Of a stretch of DNA of 64,000 bases, positions 17,146 through 26,315 are shown one piece after another. The first letter of the stretch is position 1; each line of letters starts with the position of its first letter. Location of the stretch: assembly GCF_000631985.1 (NCBI RefSeq), contig NZ_JFYN01000007.1, forward strand, positions 62,001-126,000. The letters are read 5' to 3'. A program made the translations under genes and the position numbers. Below the pieces are notes generated by a model, which worked only from the letters and a program-made list of their open reading frames with translations, had not been told where the DNA came from and did not search any database. This stretch comes from Pseudomonas sp. RIT288 (GTDB taxonomy: Bacteria > Pseudomonadota > Gammaproteobacteria > Pseudomonadales > Pseudomonadaceae).

Positions 17146-18195
17146 ATGCAAGTCTTCGCTTATGGCGCCCATGCGGGCGACAAACCGCTTGAATCTCTGC
17201 GCATCACCCGTCGCGATCCCGGCCCGGAAGACGTGCAGATCGAGATTGCCTATTGCGGTATCTGCCACTCGGACCTGCACCAGGTGCGGGCCGAATGGGA
17301 GGGCACACAATATCCTTGTGTGCCCGGTCACGAGATCGTCGGTCGGATCACCGCCGTAGGCCCACAGGTCAGCGGCTTCGCCCCGGGTGATCTGGTCGGC
17401 GTCGGCTGTATTGTCGATAGCTGCAAGCACTGCGAAGAATGTGCCGAAGGCCTTGAGAACTACTGCGACGGGATGATCGGCACCTACAACTTTCCGACTG
17501 CGGACGCCCCCGGCTGGACCCTCGGCGGCTACTCGCAAGCGATCGTGGTGCATCAACGCTACGCACTGCGGATTCGCCACCCCGAGGCCCAGTTGGCTGG
17601 CGTGGCACCGCTGCTGTGCGCGGGCATCACCACCTGGTCACCGCTGCGGCACTGGAACGCCGGCCCCGGCAAGAAAGTCGGCGTGGTGGGCATCGGTGGT
17701 CTGGGCCACATGGGGATCAAACTGGCGCACGCACTGGGCGCGCAGGTGGTGGCGTTCACCACGTCGGAGGCGAAACGCGAAGCCGCGAAAAGCCTTGGCG
17801 CCGATGAGGTGGTGGTCTCAAGCGACGCGCAGCAAATGGCTGCGCACCTGAAAAGCTTCGACCTGATCATCAACACCGTGGCCGCCCCGCACGACCTCGA
17901 TGCTTTGCTGGTGCTGCTCAAGCGTGACGGCGCGATGACGCTGGTGGGGGCACCGGCGTCGCCGCATCCATCGCCGAACGTGTTCAACCTGATCATGAAG
18001 CGTCGCACCCTGGCGGGATCGATGATCGGCGGCATTCCTGAAACCCAGGAGATGCTCGATTTCTGCGCCGAACACGGCATCGTCTCGGACATCGAGCTGA
18101 TCCGTGCCGAGCAGATCAATGAGGCGTACGAGCGCATGCTCAAGGGTGACGTCAAATACCGTTTCGTGATCGACAACGCGACGCTGGCACCGTGA
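17146..18195 (+). CDS. NAD(P)-dependent zinc alcohol dehydrogenase (YahK-like)
   Basis: A 349-residue medium-chain dehydrogenase, probably NADP-dependent aldehyde reductase. Catalytic zinc ligands are C40 (CGICHSD), H62 (GHE) and C158 (LLCAG). The structural zinc uses C93, C96, C99 and C107. The coenzyme loop GIGGLGHMG is at residues 182-190. The length and these positions match the YahK/cinnamyl-alcohol dehydrogenase subgroup. The ATG at 17146 has AGGAGAG upstream. It forms a probable operon with the MFS gene at 18251, and is divergent from the AraC gene. Confidence 0.92.
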   Translation: MQVFAYGAHAGDKPLESLRITRRDPGPEDVQIEIAYCGICHSDLHQVRAEWEGTQYPCVPGHEIVGRITAVGPQVSGFAPGDLVGVGCIVDSCKHCEECAEGLENYCDGMIGTYNFPTADAPGWTLGGYSQAIVVHQRYALRIRHPEAQLAGVAPLLCAGITTWSPLRHWNAGPGKKVGVVGIGGLGHMGIKLAHALGAQVVAFTTSEAKREAAKSLGADEVVVSSDAQQMAAHLKSFDLIINTVAAPHDLDALLVLLKRDGAMTLVGAPASPHPSPNVFNLIMKRRTLAGSMIGGIPETQEMLDFCAEHGIVSDIELIRAEQINEAYERMLKGDVKYRFVIDNATLAP

Positions 18196-18203
18196 AAAAC
18201 AGT

Positions 18204-18227
18204 GCGTCCGGGCAATCGCCCGGACGC
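18204..18227. other. Intercistronic stem-loop
   Basis: Perfect 10-bp hairpin GCGTCCGGGC / GCCCGGACGC with a 4-nt loop, in the 55-nt gap between dehydrogenase and MFS genes. There is no T-run, so it probably lowers or stabilises rather than ends transcription. Confidence 0.5.
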
Positions 18228-18250
18228 CTCTCGCAATACAGGTAATTCCA

Positions 18251-19447
18251 ATGACTTCCCTTTCTACAGAACAACGCGGCTGGAGCGCCGTGCTGGCCAT
18301 GTCGCTGGCCGCCTTCGCCCTGGTCGCTTCAGAATTCATGCCGGTCAGCCTGCTGACACCGATTGCCGCAGAACTGCACATCACCGAGGGGCAGGCCGGG
18401 CAGGGGATTTCCGTGTCCGGTGCATTCGCCCTGGTGACCAGTCTGGTGATTGCAGCGGTCGCCGCTCGTGTCGAGCGCAAGAAGTTGCTGTTGGGGCTGA
18501 CGTTGCTGATGATCGTCTCGGGCACGGTGGTTGCGTTCGCGCCGGGCTACCCTTCGTTCATGTTCGGACGGGCCCTGATCGGCATCGCCATTGGCGGTTT
18601 CTGGTCGTTGTCGGCGGCGACCGCAATGCGTCTGGTGCAGCCTGATCAAGTGCCTCGGGCACTGGCGATCGTCAACGGCGGAAACGCGCTGGCGACGGTA
18701 ATTGCTGCTCCGGCGGGGAGCTTCCTCGGCGCGTTGATAGGCTGGCGCGGCGCGTTCTTCTGTGTGGTTCCGGTCGCCGCGCTGGCGGCCATATGGCTGC
18801 TGATCAGTCTGCCGTCCTTCAAGCTTGAGCGTCAGGCCGGTAGCGGCAACGCCCTGCGGCTGATGAAGCAGTGGCCGGTCGCTTTGGGGATGGTCGCCGT
18901 CAGCGTATTTTTCATGGGGCAGTTCATGCTGTTCACCTACCTGCGGCCCTTTCTGGAGGTGGTCACCGGGGTCAGCGTTGCAACCCTGTCCTTGATGCTG
19001 CTGGGGCTGGGGGTTGCCGGTTTCATCGGAACCTTTGTGATCGAAAGATTCCTCGGCACTGGCCTGTACCGCACGCTGACAGTTATCCCGCTGATAATGG
19101 CGGTCATCGCACTGGCGCTTGTCAACTTCGGCGCATCGCCGCTGCTGACCGCAGTGCTGCTCGGACTCTGGGGGCTGGTCGCCACGGCGGCTCCCGTGGG
19201 CTGGTGGACCTGGCTGGCGCAGACGCTCCCGGAGGATGCCGAAGCCGGCGGAGGCTTGCTCGTGGCCATCGTGCAACTGGCAATCGCCGGAGGGGCAATC
19301 GTCGGTGGCCTGGCGTTTGATCTGAGCGGTTATAAAGCCACCTTCGAACTCAGCGCGGCGGTGTTGGTGATTGCGTCGGTGCTCGCCTGGTGCGCCGGTC
19401 GCAGTGCGACTGAAGTTCATCTGGTCGAGTCGAACGCGGCCGGTTGA
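18251..19447 (+). CDS. MFS transporter, DHA1 family (NepI/AraJ-like)
   Basis: A 398-residue inner-membrane exporter with about twelve hydrophobic segments. Motif A text between TM2 and TM3 is altered (AARVERKKLLLG), and the RALIGIAIGGFWSLSAATAMRLV region is motif C/B-like of the drug:H+ antiporter-1 family. It most resembles purine-ribonucleoside and sugar efflux pumps (NepI, SotB) from memory. Genes of this kind next to aldehyde dehydrogenases or reductases often take part in stress efflux. Last gene of the pair with the alcohol dehydrogenase; convergent with the quinone oxidoreductase gene. Confidence 0.85.
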   Translation: MTSLSTEQRGWSAVLAMSLAAFALVASEFMPVSLLTPIAAELHITEGQAGQGISVSGAFALVTSLVIAAVAARVERKKLLLGLTLLMIVSGTVVAFAPGYPSFMFGRALIGIAIGGFWSLSAATAMRLVQPDQVPRALAIVNGGNALATVIAAPAGSFLGALIGWRGAFFCVVPVAALAAIWLLISLPSFKLERQAGSGNALRLMKQWPVALGMVAVSVFFMGQFMLFTYLRPFLEVVTGVSVATLSLMLLGLGVAGFIGTFVIERFLGTGLYRTLTVIPLIMAVIALALVNFGASPLLTAVLLGLWGLVATAAPVGWWTWLAQTLPEDAEAGGGLLVAIVQLAIAGGAIVGGLAFDLSGYKATFELSAAVLVIASVLAWCAGRSATEVHLVESNAAG

Positions 19448-19477
19448 CGGGGGCAGCCGGCCGCCGGGGACGCGTTG

Positions 19478-20476
19478 TCATTTGAGCGTAACAACGACCT
19501 TGCCCTTGGCACGCCCCTGCTCGACGTACTTCAACGCGTCTGCCGTCGAGTCAAACGAGAAGCTGCGGTCAATCACCGGTCTGATGATTGCATCCTCGAC
19601 CAGCGTGGCGATTTTTTGCAGTTGTGCACCATTGGCCCGCATGAATACGAACGTGTAGTTGACCGCCAGCTTGCGCGCCTTGCGCCGGATGCCGAGGCTC
19701 AGCAGGCGCATGACCTGTTGCAATGGCCAGGACAAGCCTTGTTCTTGTGCGAACTGTGCAGTGGGCGGTCCCGAGATGGAAATGAGCTGGCCGCCGGGCT
19801 TCAGGACCTTGAGTGATTTTTGCAATACGTCCGGGCCGAGGCTGTTCAACACCACATCGTAGTCGTGCAGGACGTTTTCGAAGTCTTGCTGTTTGTAGTC
19901 GATGACCAGATCGGCGCCCAGTGCCTTGACCCATTCGACGTTCGCGGTGCTGGTGGTCGTGGCGACGAAGGCGCCGAGGTGTCTGGCCAGTTGAATGGCA
20001 ATGCTGCCAACACCTCCGGAGCCCGCGTGAATCAGTACTTTCTGACCCTTTTTCAGCTGTGCGGTTTCGACCAGTACTTGCCAGGCCGTCAACGCAACCA
20101 GGGGCAGGGACGCGGCTTGTGCCATGGTGGTATTACCGGGTTTTCGTGCAACCGCGTTTTCGTCCACGGCGATCCATTCGGCGAACGTTCCGATCCGCGT
20201 TTCCGGCGGGCGAGCGTAAACCTCGTCTCCCGGTTTGAACCGCGTCACCTGTGAACCAACCTCAACCACGACACCCGCCAGATCATTGCCCAGTATCAGC
20301 GGTAATGCATAGGGCAGAATCAGCTTGAACTCGCCACTGCTGATCTTCGAATCCAGCACATTGACGCTGCTGGCGTGTACCTCGATCAAGACGTCACGGG
20401 CACCCACCACTGGGGCAGGCGCTTCGCCAATGCGCCCGGTGTTCTTTCCATAGCGATCAATCAGAAATGCTTTCAT
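19478..20476 (-). CDS. NADP-dependent quinone oxidoreductase-like enzyme
   Basis: A 332-residue zinc-less medium-chain dehydrogenase. It starts MKAFLIDRYGKNTGRIGEAPAPVVGARDVLIEVHASSVN, the hallmark of the quinone oxidoreductase branch. The nucleotide loop is IHAGSGGVGSIAIQLARHLGA. No structural zinc cysteines are present. It probably reduces quinones or alpha,beta-unsaturated carbonyls with NADPH. The start at 20476 is the first ATG of the conserved N-terminus. Last gene of the four-gene group read from 23424 down. Confidence 0.88.
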   Translation of the reverse strand: MKAFLIDRYGKNTGRIGEAPAPVVGARDVLIEVHASSVNVLDSKISSGEFKLILPYALPLILGNDLAGVVVEVGSQVTRFKPGDEVYARPPETRIGTFAEWIAVDENAVARKPGNTTMAQAASLPLVALTAWQVLVETAQLKKGQKVLIHAGSGGVGSIAIQLARHLGAFVATTTSTANVEWVKALGADLVIDYKQQDFENVLHDYDVVLNSLGPDVLQKSLKVLKPGGQLISISGPPTAQFAQEQGLSWPLQQVMRLLSLGIRRKARKLAVNYTFVFMRANGAQLQKIATLVEDAIIRPVIDRSFSFDSTADALKYVEQGRAKGKVVVTLK

Positions 20477-20543
20477 CGTAGTGCGGCTCTTGGCGGTTGT
20501 AAGGAGGGTAGCTGGCGCGTTGCGGTGTTGCTGCGCCGTGTCG

Positions 20544-21413
20544 TCAGGCGTCGAGGAATGCCTGTGCCTTGGCGACAAAATCAACGCAGTGCTGGAAAAT
20601 GCCGCCGTGGCCGGCATCCTCATAAATCACCAGTTGTGCGTTGGGAATACGCTTGGCCAACGCCATCGAGTTGACGCTGGGCACCATGATGTCGCTGTCG
20701 CCGTTAACGATCAGCGTGGGTACGCGCAAGCGTCCGAGGTCTTGCGGCGGCTGTTGGCCCCACGCGGTGATCGCTTTCAACTGGCGCAGAAAAGCGCTCG
20801 GTGTCGGGCCTTTGTCGCGATTCTTTTTGCGTGTTTTCAGGCGTCGCAGATACTGCGACGCAGATCGACGGCCATTGGCTGTCGAAGTGAAGAACAGGTA
20901 GAACTTGGGATCGCGCAAGGTCAGCAAGCCTTTGAGAATCAATGGCCACGTCACCGAACCGACCTTGTCGATACCGCTGCCGCCGGCCGGACCGGTACCG
21001 GTCAGTATCAAGCGACGCACCCGATCAGGCGCCTTCAGGGCAATGTCCTGAGCAACGAAGCCGCCAAGCGAGAATCCCAGTACATCAACGGTTTCCAACC
21101 CCAGCGCCCGGATCAACTGAATGGCATCGTCAGCCATTTCGCCGATGGTCAGTGGCGCGGTTCCACCAGAGCCGCCAATACCGCGATAGTCAGTGGTAAT
21201 GACCCGTCGGGTTTGTGCCAGGCCATCAATGATCGCGGGATCGAAGTTGTCCAGCACGGCGCCCCAATGGTTGAACAGCACCAGAGGCACGCCGATAGCA
21301 GGGCCGATGTCGCGGTAAGCGAAGCGAACGCCGTTGACCGTGATCGACTGGTTCGCCGCGTTGCTGAATGGCGTCGACGCGCCAGTGTGGCTATTTGCAA
21401 GGGTTTGATTCAT
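20544..21413 (-). CDS. Alpha/beta hydrolase
   Basis: A 289-residue alpha/beta hydrolase with nucleophile Ser115 in GFSLGG, oxyanion text LVLFNHWGAVLDNFDP, acid in NGDSDIMVPS and histidine in EDAGHGGIFQH. The ATG at 21413 follows GGAGCAGAA. The substrate is unknown; the sequence resembles haloperoxidase/esterase-like hydrolases. It lies between the quinone oxidoreductase and SDR genes on the same strand and is probably co-transcribed with them. Confidence 0.88.
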   Translation of the reverse strand: MNQTLANSHTGASTPFSNAANQSITVNGVRFAYRDIGPAIGVPLVLFNHWGAVLDNFDPAIIDGLAQTRRVITTDYRGIGGSGGTAPLTIGEMADDAIQLIRALGLETVDVLGFSLGGFVAQDIALKAPDRVRRLILTGTGPAGGSGIDKVGSVTWPLILKGLLTLRDPKFYLFFTSTANGRRSASQYLRRLKTRKKNRDKGPTPSAFLRQLKAITAWGQQPPQDLGRLRVPTLIVNGDSDIMVPSVNSMALAKRIPNAQLVIYEDAGHGGIFQHCVDFVAKAQAFLDA

Positions 21414-21495
21414 TTCTGCTCCGGATCGCAGGCTGGATTCGATGCAGTGACTTGCGCCTGCATCGAACCCGCCGCGCGTGCTTGCTACCAAAAAA

Positions 21496-22284
21496 TCACT
21501 GAGGGTTCAGGTAGCGCTGGGCAACCGCAGACTGACGGATTTGCCCGATCAGGCCCTGACGTGCGCCCTGCAGATCATCCCAGCGTTGCGCTTCGTGCAG
21601 CGGCGGGATGGTCACCGGTTCGCGGCGATCGAAACCGACCAGTGCAGCATCCACCAGATCGCCCACTTCCATGATGTCGCTCAAAGTGTTGATGTCGATG
21701 CCGGAGCGATCCCAGATCTCCGTACGGGTGGCGGCGGGGAGTACGGCTTGCACGTAGACGCCCTGAGGTGACAGTTCCAGGCTCAGTCCCTGGGACAGGA
21801 ACAGAACGAAGGCCTTGGTCGCACCGTAGACGGTCATGCCGAACTCCGGTGCCAGGCCCACCACCGAACCGATGTTGATGATCGCGCCGTCACCGGCCTT
21901 GACCAGACGTGGAGCGATGGCGCTGGCCAGGCGCACCAGTGCGGTGGTGTTGAGGGCGACCAGTTGCGCAACGCTGTCGGTGCTTTGGTCGATGAAGTTA
22001 CCGGAGAGGGCGGCACCGGCGTTATTGACGAGGATGCCGATACGGGCGTCGTCGCGCAGGCGGCTTTCAACGGTGCTCAGATCAGCGAGTTGGGTCAGGT
22101 CCGCTGGAATGACATCGACGGCAACGTCGTGTTCGCTGCGCAACCGGGCTGCAAGTGTGTCCAGACGTGCCTGGTCGCGCGCGACCAGAACCAGATCATG
22201 GCCGCGTTGCGCGAAGCGCTCGGCGTAGACCGCGCCAATGCCGGTGGAGGCGCCAGTGACAAGAACAGTAGGGCGAGTGCTCAT
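21496..22284 (-). CDS. Short-chain dehydrogenase/reductase
   Basis: A 262-residue classical SDR. The cofactor loop TGASTGIG is at residues 10-17, NNAG at 87-90, and the catalytic set Ser140, Tyr153 and Lys157 (YGATK) is intact. The R after the second strand (VARDQARL) suggests NADP(H). It lies 39 nt from the alkene reductase gene on the same strand, so the two are probably one operon. The physiological carbonyl substrate is unknown. Confidence 0.9.
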   Translation of the reverse strand: MSTRPTVLVTGASTGIGAVYAERFAQRGHDLVLVARDQARLDTLAARLRSEHDVAVDVIPADLTQLADLSTVESRLRDDARIGILVNNAGAALSGNFIDQSTDSVAQLVALNTTALVRLASAIAPRLVKAGDGAIINIGSVVGLAPEFGMTVYGATKAFVLFLSQGLSLELSPQGVYVQAVLPAATRTEIWDRSGIDINTLSDIMEVGDLVDAALVGFDRREPVTIPPLHEAQRWDDLQGARQGLIGQIRQSAVAQRYLNPQ

Positions 22285-22323
22285 GGGGAATCTCTCTTTC
22301 AGGATGTGGGAAACAGAACGCGC

Positions 22324-23424
22324 TCAGCTTGCGCTGACGCTCGATTCAGCCAGTGTCGGGTAGTCGATGTAGCCTGCCGCACCGCCGCCATAGAGGGTGG
22401 CGGGATTGAACGCGGACAACGGCGCGCCATGCTTGAGGCGCTCCACCAGATCCGGATTGCCAATAAACGGGCGACCGAAGGCGATCAGGTCTGCCTGGTC
22501 TTCGGCGAGCTGCGAAGTCGCCAGGTCCAGGTCATAGCCGTTGTTGGCGATGTAGGTGTTTTTGAAGCGCTGGCGCAGTGCGCCGAAATCGAAGGGCGCC
22601 ACGTCGCGCGGGCCACCGGTCGCGCCTTCGACCACATGCAGATAAACCACGCCGAGGGCATCGAGTTGCTCGGCGACGTAATCGAATTGCGCCTGCGGAT
22701 CGCTGCTGGAGACGCCGTTGGCCGGCGACACCGGAGACAGGCGCACACCGGTGCGATTCGCGCCGATTTCATCAACCACGGCCGCCGTCACTTCAAGCAA
22801 CAGGCGCGCCCGATTTTCAATCGAGCCGCCATAGGCATCGGTACGCAGATTGGCGCTGTCCCTGAGGAATTGATCGAGCAAATAGCCGTTCGCGCCGTGA
22901 ATTTCCACGCCATCGAACCCGGCGGCCATCGCGTTTGCCGCCGCCTGGCGAAAATCGGAAACGATCCCCGGCAGTTCACTGGTCTCCAGCGCGCGCGGCT
23001 GCGAGACATCTTCAAAGCGATCATTGACGAAGACTTTGGTGGCGGCGCGCAGCGCAGAAGGGGCTACGGGGGCGGCGCCGTTTTCTTGCAGATCAACGTG
23101 CGACACGCGACCGACATGCCACAGTTGCAGGAAGATTTTTCCGCCCTTGGCATGGACTGCATCGGTCACCTGGCGCCAGCCGTCAATCTGTGCCGGCGTG
23201 TAGATTCCCGGGGTGTCCTGATAGCCCTGACCTTGTCGGGAAACCTGCGTAGCTTCACTGATCAGCAAGCCTGCGCTGGCGCGTTGGCTGTAATAGGTGG
23301 TCGCGAACTCGCTGGGTACAAAGCCTGCGCCTGCACGGTTGCGAGTCAGCGGTGCGAGGACGACGCGGTTCGACAGCGTCAGGTCGCCAAGTGTGTAAGG
23401 GGTGAACAGAGTCTGGTTGCTCAT
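22324..23424 (-). CDS. Old Yellow Enzyme family alkene reductase (NemA-like)
   Basis: A 366-residue FMN-dependent TIM-barrel ene-reductase that reduces activated C=C bonds and some nitro compounds. Conserved text includes APLTRNRA near residue 24, YYSQRASAGLLISEATQVS, KIFLQLWHVGRVSH, and the substrate-binding pair His176/Asn179 in IHGANGYLLDQFL. The end DLIAFGRPFIGNPDLVERL is also standard. First gene of the operon going down to 19478 and divergent from a TetR regulator, as nemA is from nemR in E. coli. Confidence 0.92.
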   Translation of the reverse strand: MSNQTLFTPYTLGDLTLSNRVVLAPLTRNRAGAGFVPSEFATTYYSQRASAGLLISEATQVSRQGQGYQDTPGIYTPAQIDGWRQVTDAVHAKGGKIFLQLWHVGRVSHVDLQENGAAPVAPSALRAATKVFVNDRFEDVSQPRALETSELPGIVSDFRQAAANAMAAGFDGVEIHGANGYLLDQFLRDSANLRTDAYGGSIENRARLLLEVTAAVVDEIGANRTGVRLSPVSPANGVSSSDPQAQFDYVAEQLDALGVVYLHVVEGATGGPRDVAPFDFGALRQRFKNTYIANNGYDLDLATSQLAEDQADLIAFGRPFIGNPDLVERLKHGAPLSAFNPATLYGGGAAGYIDYPTLAESSVSAS

Positions 23425-23570
23425 CTGGTATTTCTTCCGTGCCCGTTGGAGAAGTCGCTGTGCCTGTAATTAGGATGATGATCGAAATCTAAACTGTCAA
23501 CGGTTTTGATTATGACCAGCATCTATGTATGATTGGCGCAAGAATTCCCAATGAACGCGAGGTACTGCAC

Positions 23571-24155
23571 GTGCGAGTGACCAAGGCCCAGGCGCAGGCC
23601 AATCGAGAACACATCGTCGAGACCGCTTCCGAGCTGTTCCGTGAGCGTGGCTTTGACGGCGTCGGCGTGGCGGATCTCATGGCGGCTGCCGGTTTCACCC
23701 ATGGTGGTTTTTACAAGCATTTCGGCTCCAAGGCCGACCTGATGGCTGAAGCCGCTTCCTGCAGTCTTGCCAAGTCGCTGGCAGGTGCCGAAGCGCTCGA
23801 CGTGCCTGGCTTCATCGATGTCTATTTGACGAGAGAACATCGCGACGGACGTGGCAGCGGTTGCACCATGGCCGCGCTGTGTGGCGACGCGGCGCGTCAA
23901 TCGGATGATGTGAAAACGACGTTTGCCGAAGGGATCGAGCGCACCCTGCAGACCCTGGGCGACAAATATCCGACCGGGCCGGACGCCGTGGCGGGCGAGG
24001 GCAGAAAGAAAATGATCGACCTGCTGTCGCGGGCTGTCGGCGCGATTGTTCTGTCGCGCGCCTGTCCGGATGATTCCGCGCTGGCCGACGAGATTCTTGA
24101 GGTGTGCCGCGCGGAGATGCTGGCTTCGTTGCCGGCTGACGAAGAGGTGGTCTGA
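23571..24155 (+). CDS. TetR/AcrR family regulator
   Basis: A 194-residue TetR repressor. The start is taken as GTG at 23571, with GAGG 8 nt upstream, giving MRVTKAQAQANREHIVETASELFRERGF, the usual start of this subgroup. An ATG at 23529 is in frame but has no ribosome binding site. The HTH is VADLMAAAGFTHGGFYKHFGSK. The ligand domain carries four cysteines (SCSL, SGCT, ALCGD, RACP) that could react with electrophiles, as in NemR-type sensors. It is divergent from the OYE gene and probably represses that operon. Confidence 0.87.
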   Translation: MRVTKAQAQANREHIVETASELFRERGFDGVGVADLMAAAGFTHGGFYKHFGSKADLMAEAASCSLAKSLAGAEALDVPGFIDVYLTREHRDGRGSGCTMAALCGDAARQSDDVKTTFAEGIERTLQTLGDKYPTGPDAVAGEGRKKMIDLLSRAVGAIVLSRACPDDSALADEILEVCRAEMLASLPADEEVV

Positions 24156-24255
24156 GGCGGCGCTGGATCGTCGTCTCGTTCAACGGCCGGTTGCACTGCG
24201 TACCAGCGCCTATGAGCAGATGGACCTGAAGCGCAGTCTCAGCGGCAACGCAAGG

Positions 24256-24612
24256 TCAGGAGTACCGTTTCAGACGCTCACGCCAGTTGCCACCGTGAGT
24301 ACGCTGGCACGCCTCCTCGGAGTCGAAACGCACGTTGCGCTCTGAAAGGGACAGGTCGATATCGGCCTCCCTCAGCGCAGTGGCCGTCAGTGCGAAGAGG
24401 CGTACCTTGGCGTCAGTCAGGGCGCGGTTTTTGTCGGCCTCGGTGTCGAACACCCAGATGACGTTCAGGGTCGCGGCCAACGCGTTCAGGTCAGCGGTGT
24501 GGGTGAGCCAGGTGAAGCCCTTGATTTCAGCTTTTGCGGTTTCACACGCGTCAGTGAGCGTGGCAATCAAGCGTCGCTCGATCCGCGCCAGTTCACGTTT
24601 TCCAGGGGGCAT
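24256..24612 (-). CDS. Hypothetical protein (118 aa)
   Basis: A 118-residue soluble protein with AAGGAACC about 9 nt before the ATG at 24612. Text: ERRLIATLTDACETAKAEIKGFTWLTHTADLNALAATLNVIWVFDTEADKNRAL...ALREADIDLS...NVRFDSEEACQRTHGGNWRERL. It looks like a small alpha/beta domain. Relatives in Pseudomonas are often labelled 'Fis family regulator', but I see no HTH, so that label is doubtful. It sits directly before the broken LysE remnant and may have come in with the same rearrangement. Confidence 0.65.
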   Translation of the reverse strand: MPPGKRELARIERRLIATLTDACETAKAEIKGFTWLTHTADLNALAATLNVIWVFDTEADKNRALTDAKVRLFALTATALREADIDLSLSERNVRFDSEEACQRTHGGNWRERLKRYS

Positions 24613-24631
24613 TGCGGGTTCCTTTGCAGAC

Positions 24632-24772
24632 GATGGAATTGCGTGGCATGCCTCACTCACCAAAGGTGTGCTGACCCGTCCTGCGTTGTCGCGTTGGGTC
24701 AGCCGGGTAGTGGGCACCACGTTCATCGGTTTTGGTGCGGCGATCCTGACCATGCGCCGGCAAACCGTCTGA
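24632..24772 (+). pseudogene. Truncated LysE/RhtB exporter C-terminus
   Basis: In frame on the + strand, 24656-24772 reads LTKGVLTRPALSRWVSRVVG... TTFIGFGAAILTMRR..., ending in TGA. This is the closing part of a LysE/RhtB-family translocator (cytosolic ..LTRP.L.RW..RV.G.. then the last membrane helix). The first five helices are absent and the frame upstream runs antisense into the hypothetical gene at 24256-24612. It is therefore probably a fragment left after a replacement event, not a working gene. Confidence 0.55.
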
Positions 24773-24781
24773 GCGCGAGAC

Positions 24782-25621
24782 TCAATCCAGATCGCTCGCC
24801 TGATGCCGTTCCGCAACCTGGCTCGCCTCGTCACCCCAGGTGCGATTGACGCGCTGGCCACGAATCACCGCAGGGCGTTGGGCGATGTCCTCTGCCCAGC
24901 GTTGCACGTGGGTGTACTCGTGGGCCGCTAGAAATTCGGCGGCCGAATACACGTTGTTGCGCACCAGTTGGCCGTACCACGGCCAGACCGCGATGTCAGC
25001 GATGGTGTAGCTGTCGCCGGCCAGATAGCGGCTTTCGCCAAGGCGTCGATCAAGCACATCGAGCTGACGCTTGGCTTCCATGGTGAAGCGGTTGATCGGG
25101 TATTCGAGCTTCTCCGGCGCATACGCATAGAAGTGCCCGAAGCCACCGCCCAGATAAGGCGCGGCGCCCATCTGCCAGAACAGCCAGTTCAGGGTTTCCG
25201 TGCGGCCAGCGGGATCTTTCGGCAGGAAGGCGCCGAATTTCTCTGCCAGATACAGCAGGATCGAACCGGACTCGAACACCCGAATCGGCGGCTGTGCGCT
25301 GCGGTCGAGCAATGCCGGAATCTTCGAGTTCGGATTGATCTCGACAAAGCCGCTGGAGAACTGATCGCCCTCGTTGATGCGGATCAGCCACGCGTCGTAC
25401 TCGGCCTCGGTGTGGCCCAGTGCGAGCAATTCTTCCAGAAGGATGCTCACCTTGACGCCATTGGGCGTCGCCAGTGAATACAACTGCAGCGGGTGTTTGC
25501 CCACTGGCAGGGTCTTTTCATGCGTCGGCCCGGCAATCGGGCGGTTGATGCTGGCGAACTGGCCGCCGGACGGGGCTTGGTGTTTCCAGACGGCGGGTGG
25601 AACGTAGGGCGCTTTACTCAT
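24782..25621 (-). CDS. yghU: Glutathione-dependent disulfide-bond oxidoreductase
   Basis: A 279-residue nu-class glutathione transferase. The long N-terminal extension (APYVPPAVWKHQAPSGGQFASINRPIAGPTHEKTLPVG) and the Thr52-Pro-Asn54 of ATPNGVKVSILLEELL in the thioredoxin fold match YghU/Nu-GST, which binds two glutathione molecules and has disulfide reductase activity. The C-terminal domain ends PAVIRGQRVNRTWGDE. Cytosolic. Downstream of the LysE exporter gene on the same strand with 73 nt between them. Confidence 0.93.
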   Translation of the reverse strand: MSKAPYVPPAVWKHQAPSGGQFASINRPIAGPTHEKTLPVGKHPLQLYSLATPNGVKVSILLEELLALGHTEAEYDAWLIRINEGDQFSSGFVEINPNSKIPALLDRSAQPPIRVFESGSILLYLAEKFGAFLPKDPAGRTETLNWLFWQMGAAPYLGGGFGHFYAYAPEKLEYPINRFTMEAKRQLDVLDRRLGESRYLAGDSYTIADIAVWPWYGQLVRNNVYSAAEFLAAHEYTHVQRWAEDIAQRPAVIRGQRVNRTWGDEASQVAERHQASDLD

Positions 25622-25694
25622 GAAATGGGCCTCATCGTGAACTTGCCGAGAATGACCTGATAGGTATCAGACACGACAGCATAAACGCTCTAGC

Positions 25695-26315
25695 TCACGA
25701 CTGCGCAACCCCCGGAATGATCAAACACGCCGCCAGAGCCATCAGTGCGATCCCGATGACCTTGTCGACGATCCGCTGTTTTTCCAGCAGGCGCCGGCGT
25801 AGCCGTTCAGTGGAGAAAAACAGTGCGACCAGGCTGAACCACGCCCAATGGGCGATCGACATGAACAGGCCATAGGCGAAGTTCATCGTCAGCGAACTGC
25901 CTGGCTCCACCACCTGGCTGTACGCCGCCACCACGAACAACATGGTTTTCGGATTCAGTGCATTGGTCAGAAAGCCTGAGCAGAATACCTTCCAGGCACG
26001 GGGTGCCGAAGCGCTTGCATCGGTAAACGTCAGCACAGATTTATTAGTAAAGGATTTGATGCCCAGATAGACCAGGTACCCGGCGCCCAGCAGCTTCATC
26101 ATCCAGAACAGCATGGGTGACTGAGTGATGATCAGCGCCACCCCGAACACCGTGTAGAACACATGAACCTGCACGCCACAGGCGATGCCCAGCGCGGCGA
26201 GCAAACCACTGCGTCGGCCATAGGCGTAACTGTTGCGGGTGACCATGGCAAAGTCCGGGCCGGGGCTGATCACGGCCAGAAGAGTGATGGCGATTACCAG
26301 AAACAACTCATTCAT
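25695..26315 (-). CDS. LysE family amino-acid exporter
   Basis: A 206-residue inner-membrane protein with six hydrophobic segments. It opens with the LysE signature AVISPGPDFAMVTRNS and keeps G-x-L/I-A..G..CG in TM2 and SGFLTNALNPKTMLFV in the centre. Likely exports amino acids or their derivatives. The start ATG at 26315 begins the signature protein. Divergent from a GcvA-type LysR at 26493, which probably regulates it. Confidence 0.9.
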   Translation of the reverse strand: MNELFLVIAITLLAVISPGPDFAMVTRNSYAYGRRSGLLAALGIACGVQVHVFYTVFGVALIITQSPMLFWMMKLLGAGYLVYLGIKSFTNKSVLTFTDASASAPRAWKVFCSGFLTNALNPKTMLFVVAAYSQVVEPGSSLTMNFAYGLFMSIAHWAWFSLVALFFSTERLRRRLLEKQRIVDKVIGIALMALAACLIIPGVAQS

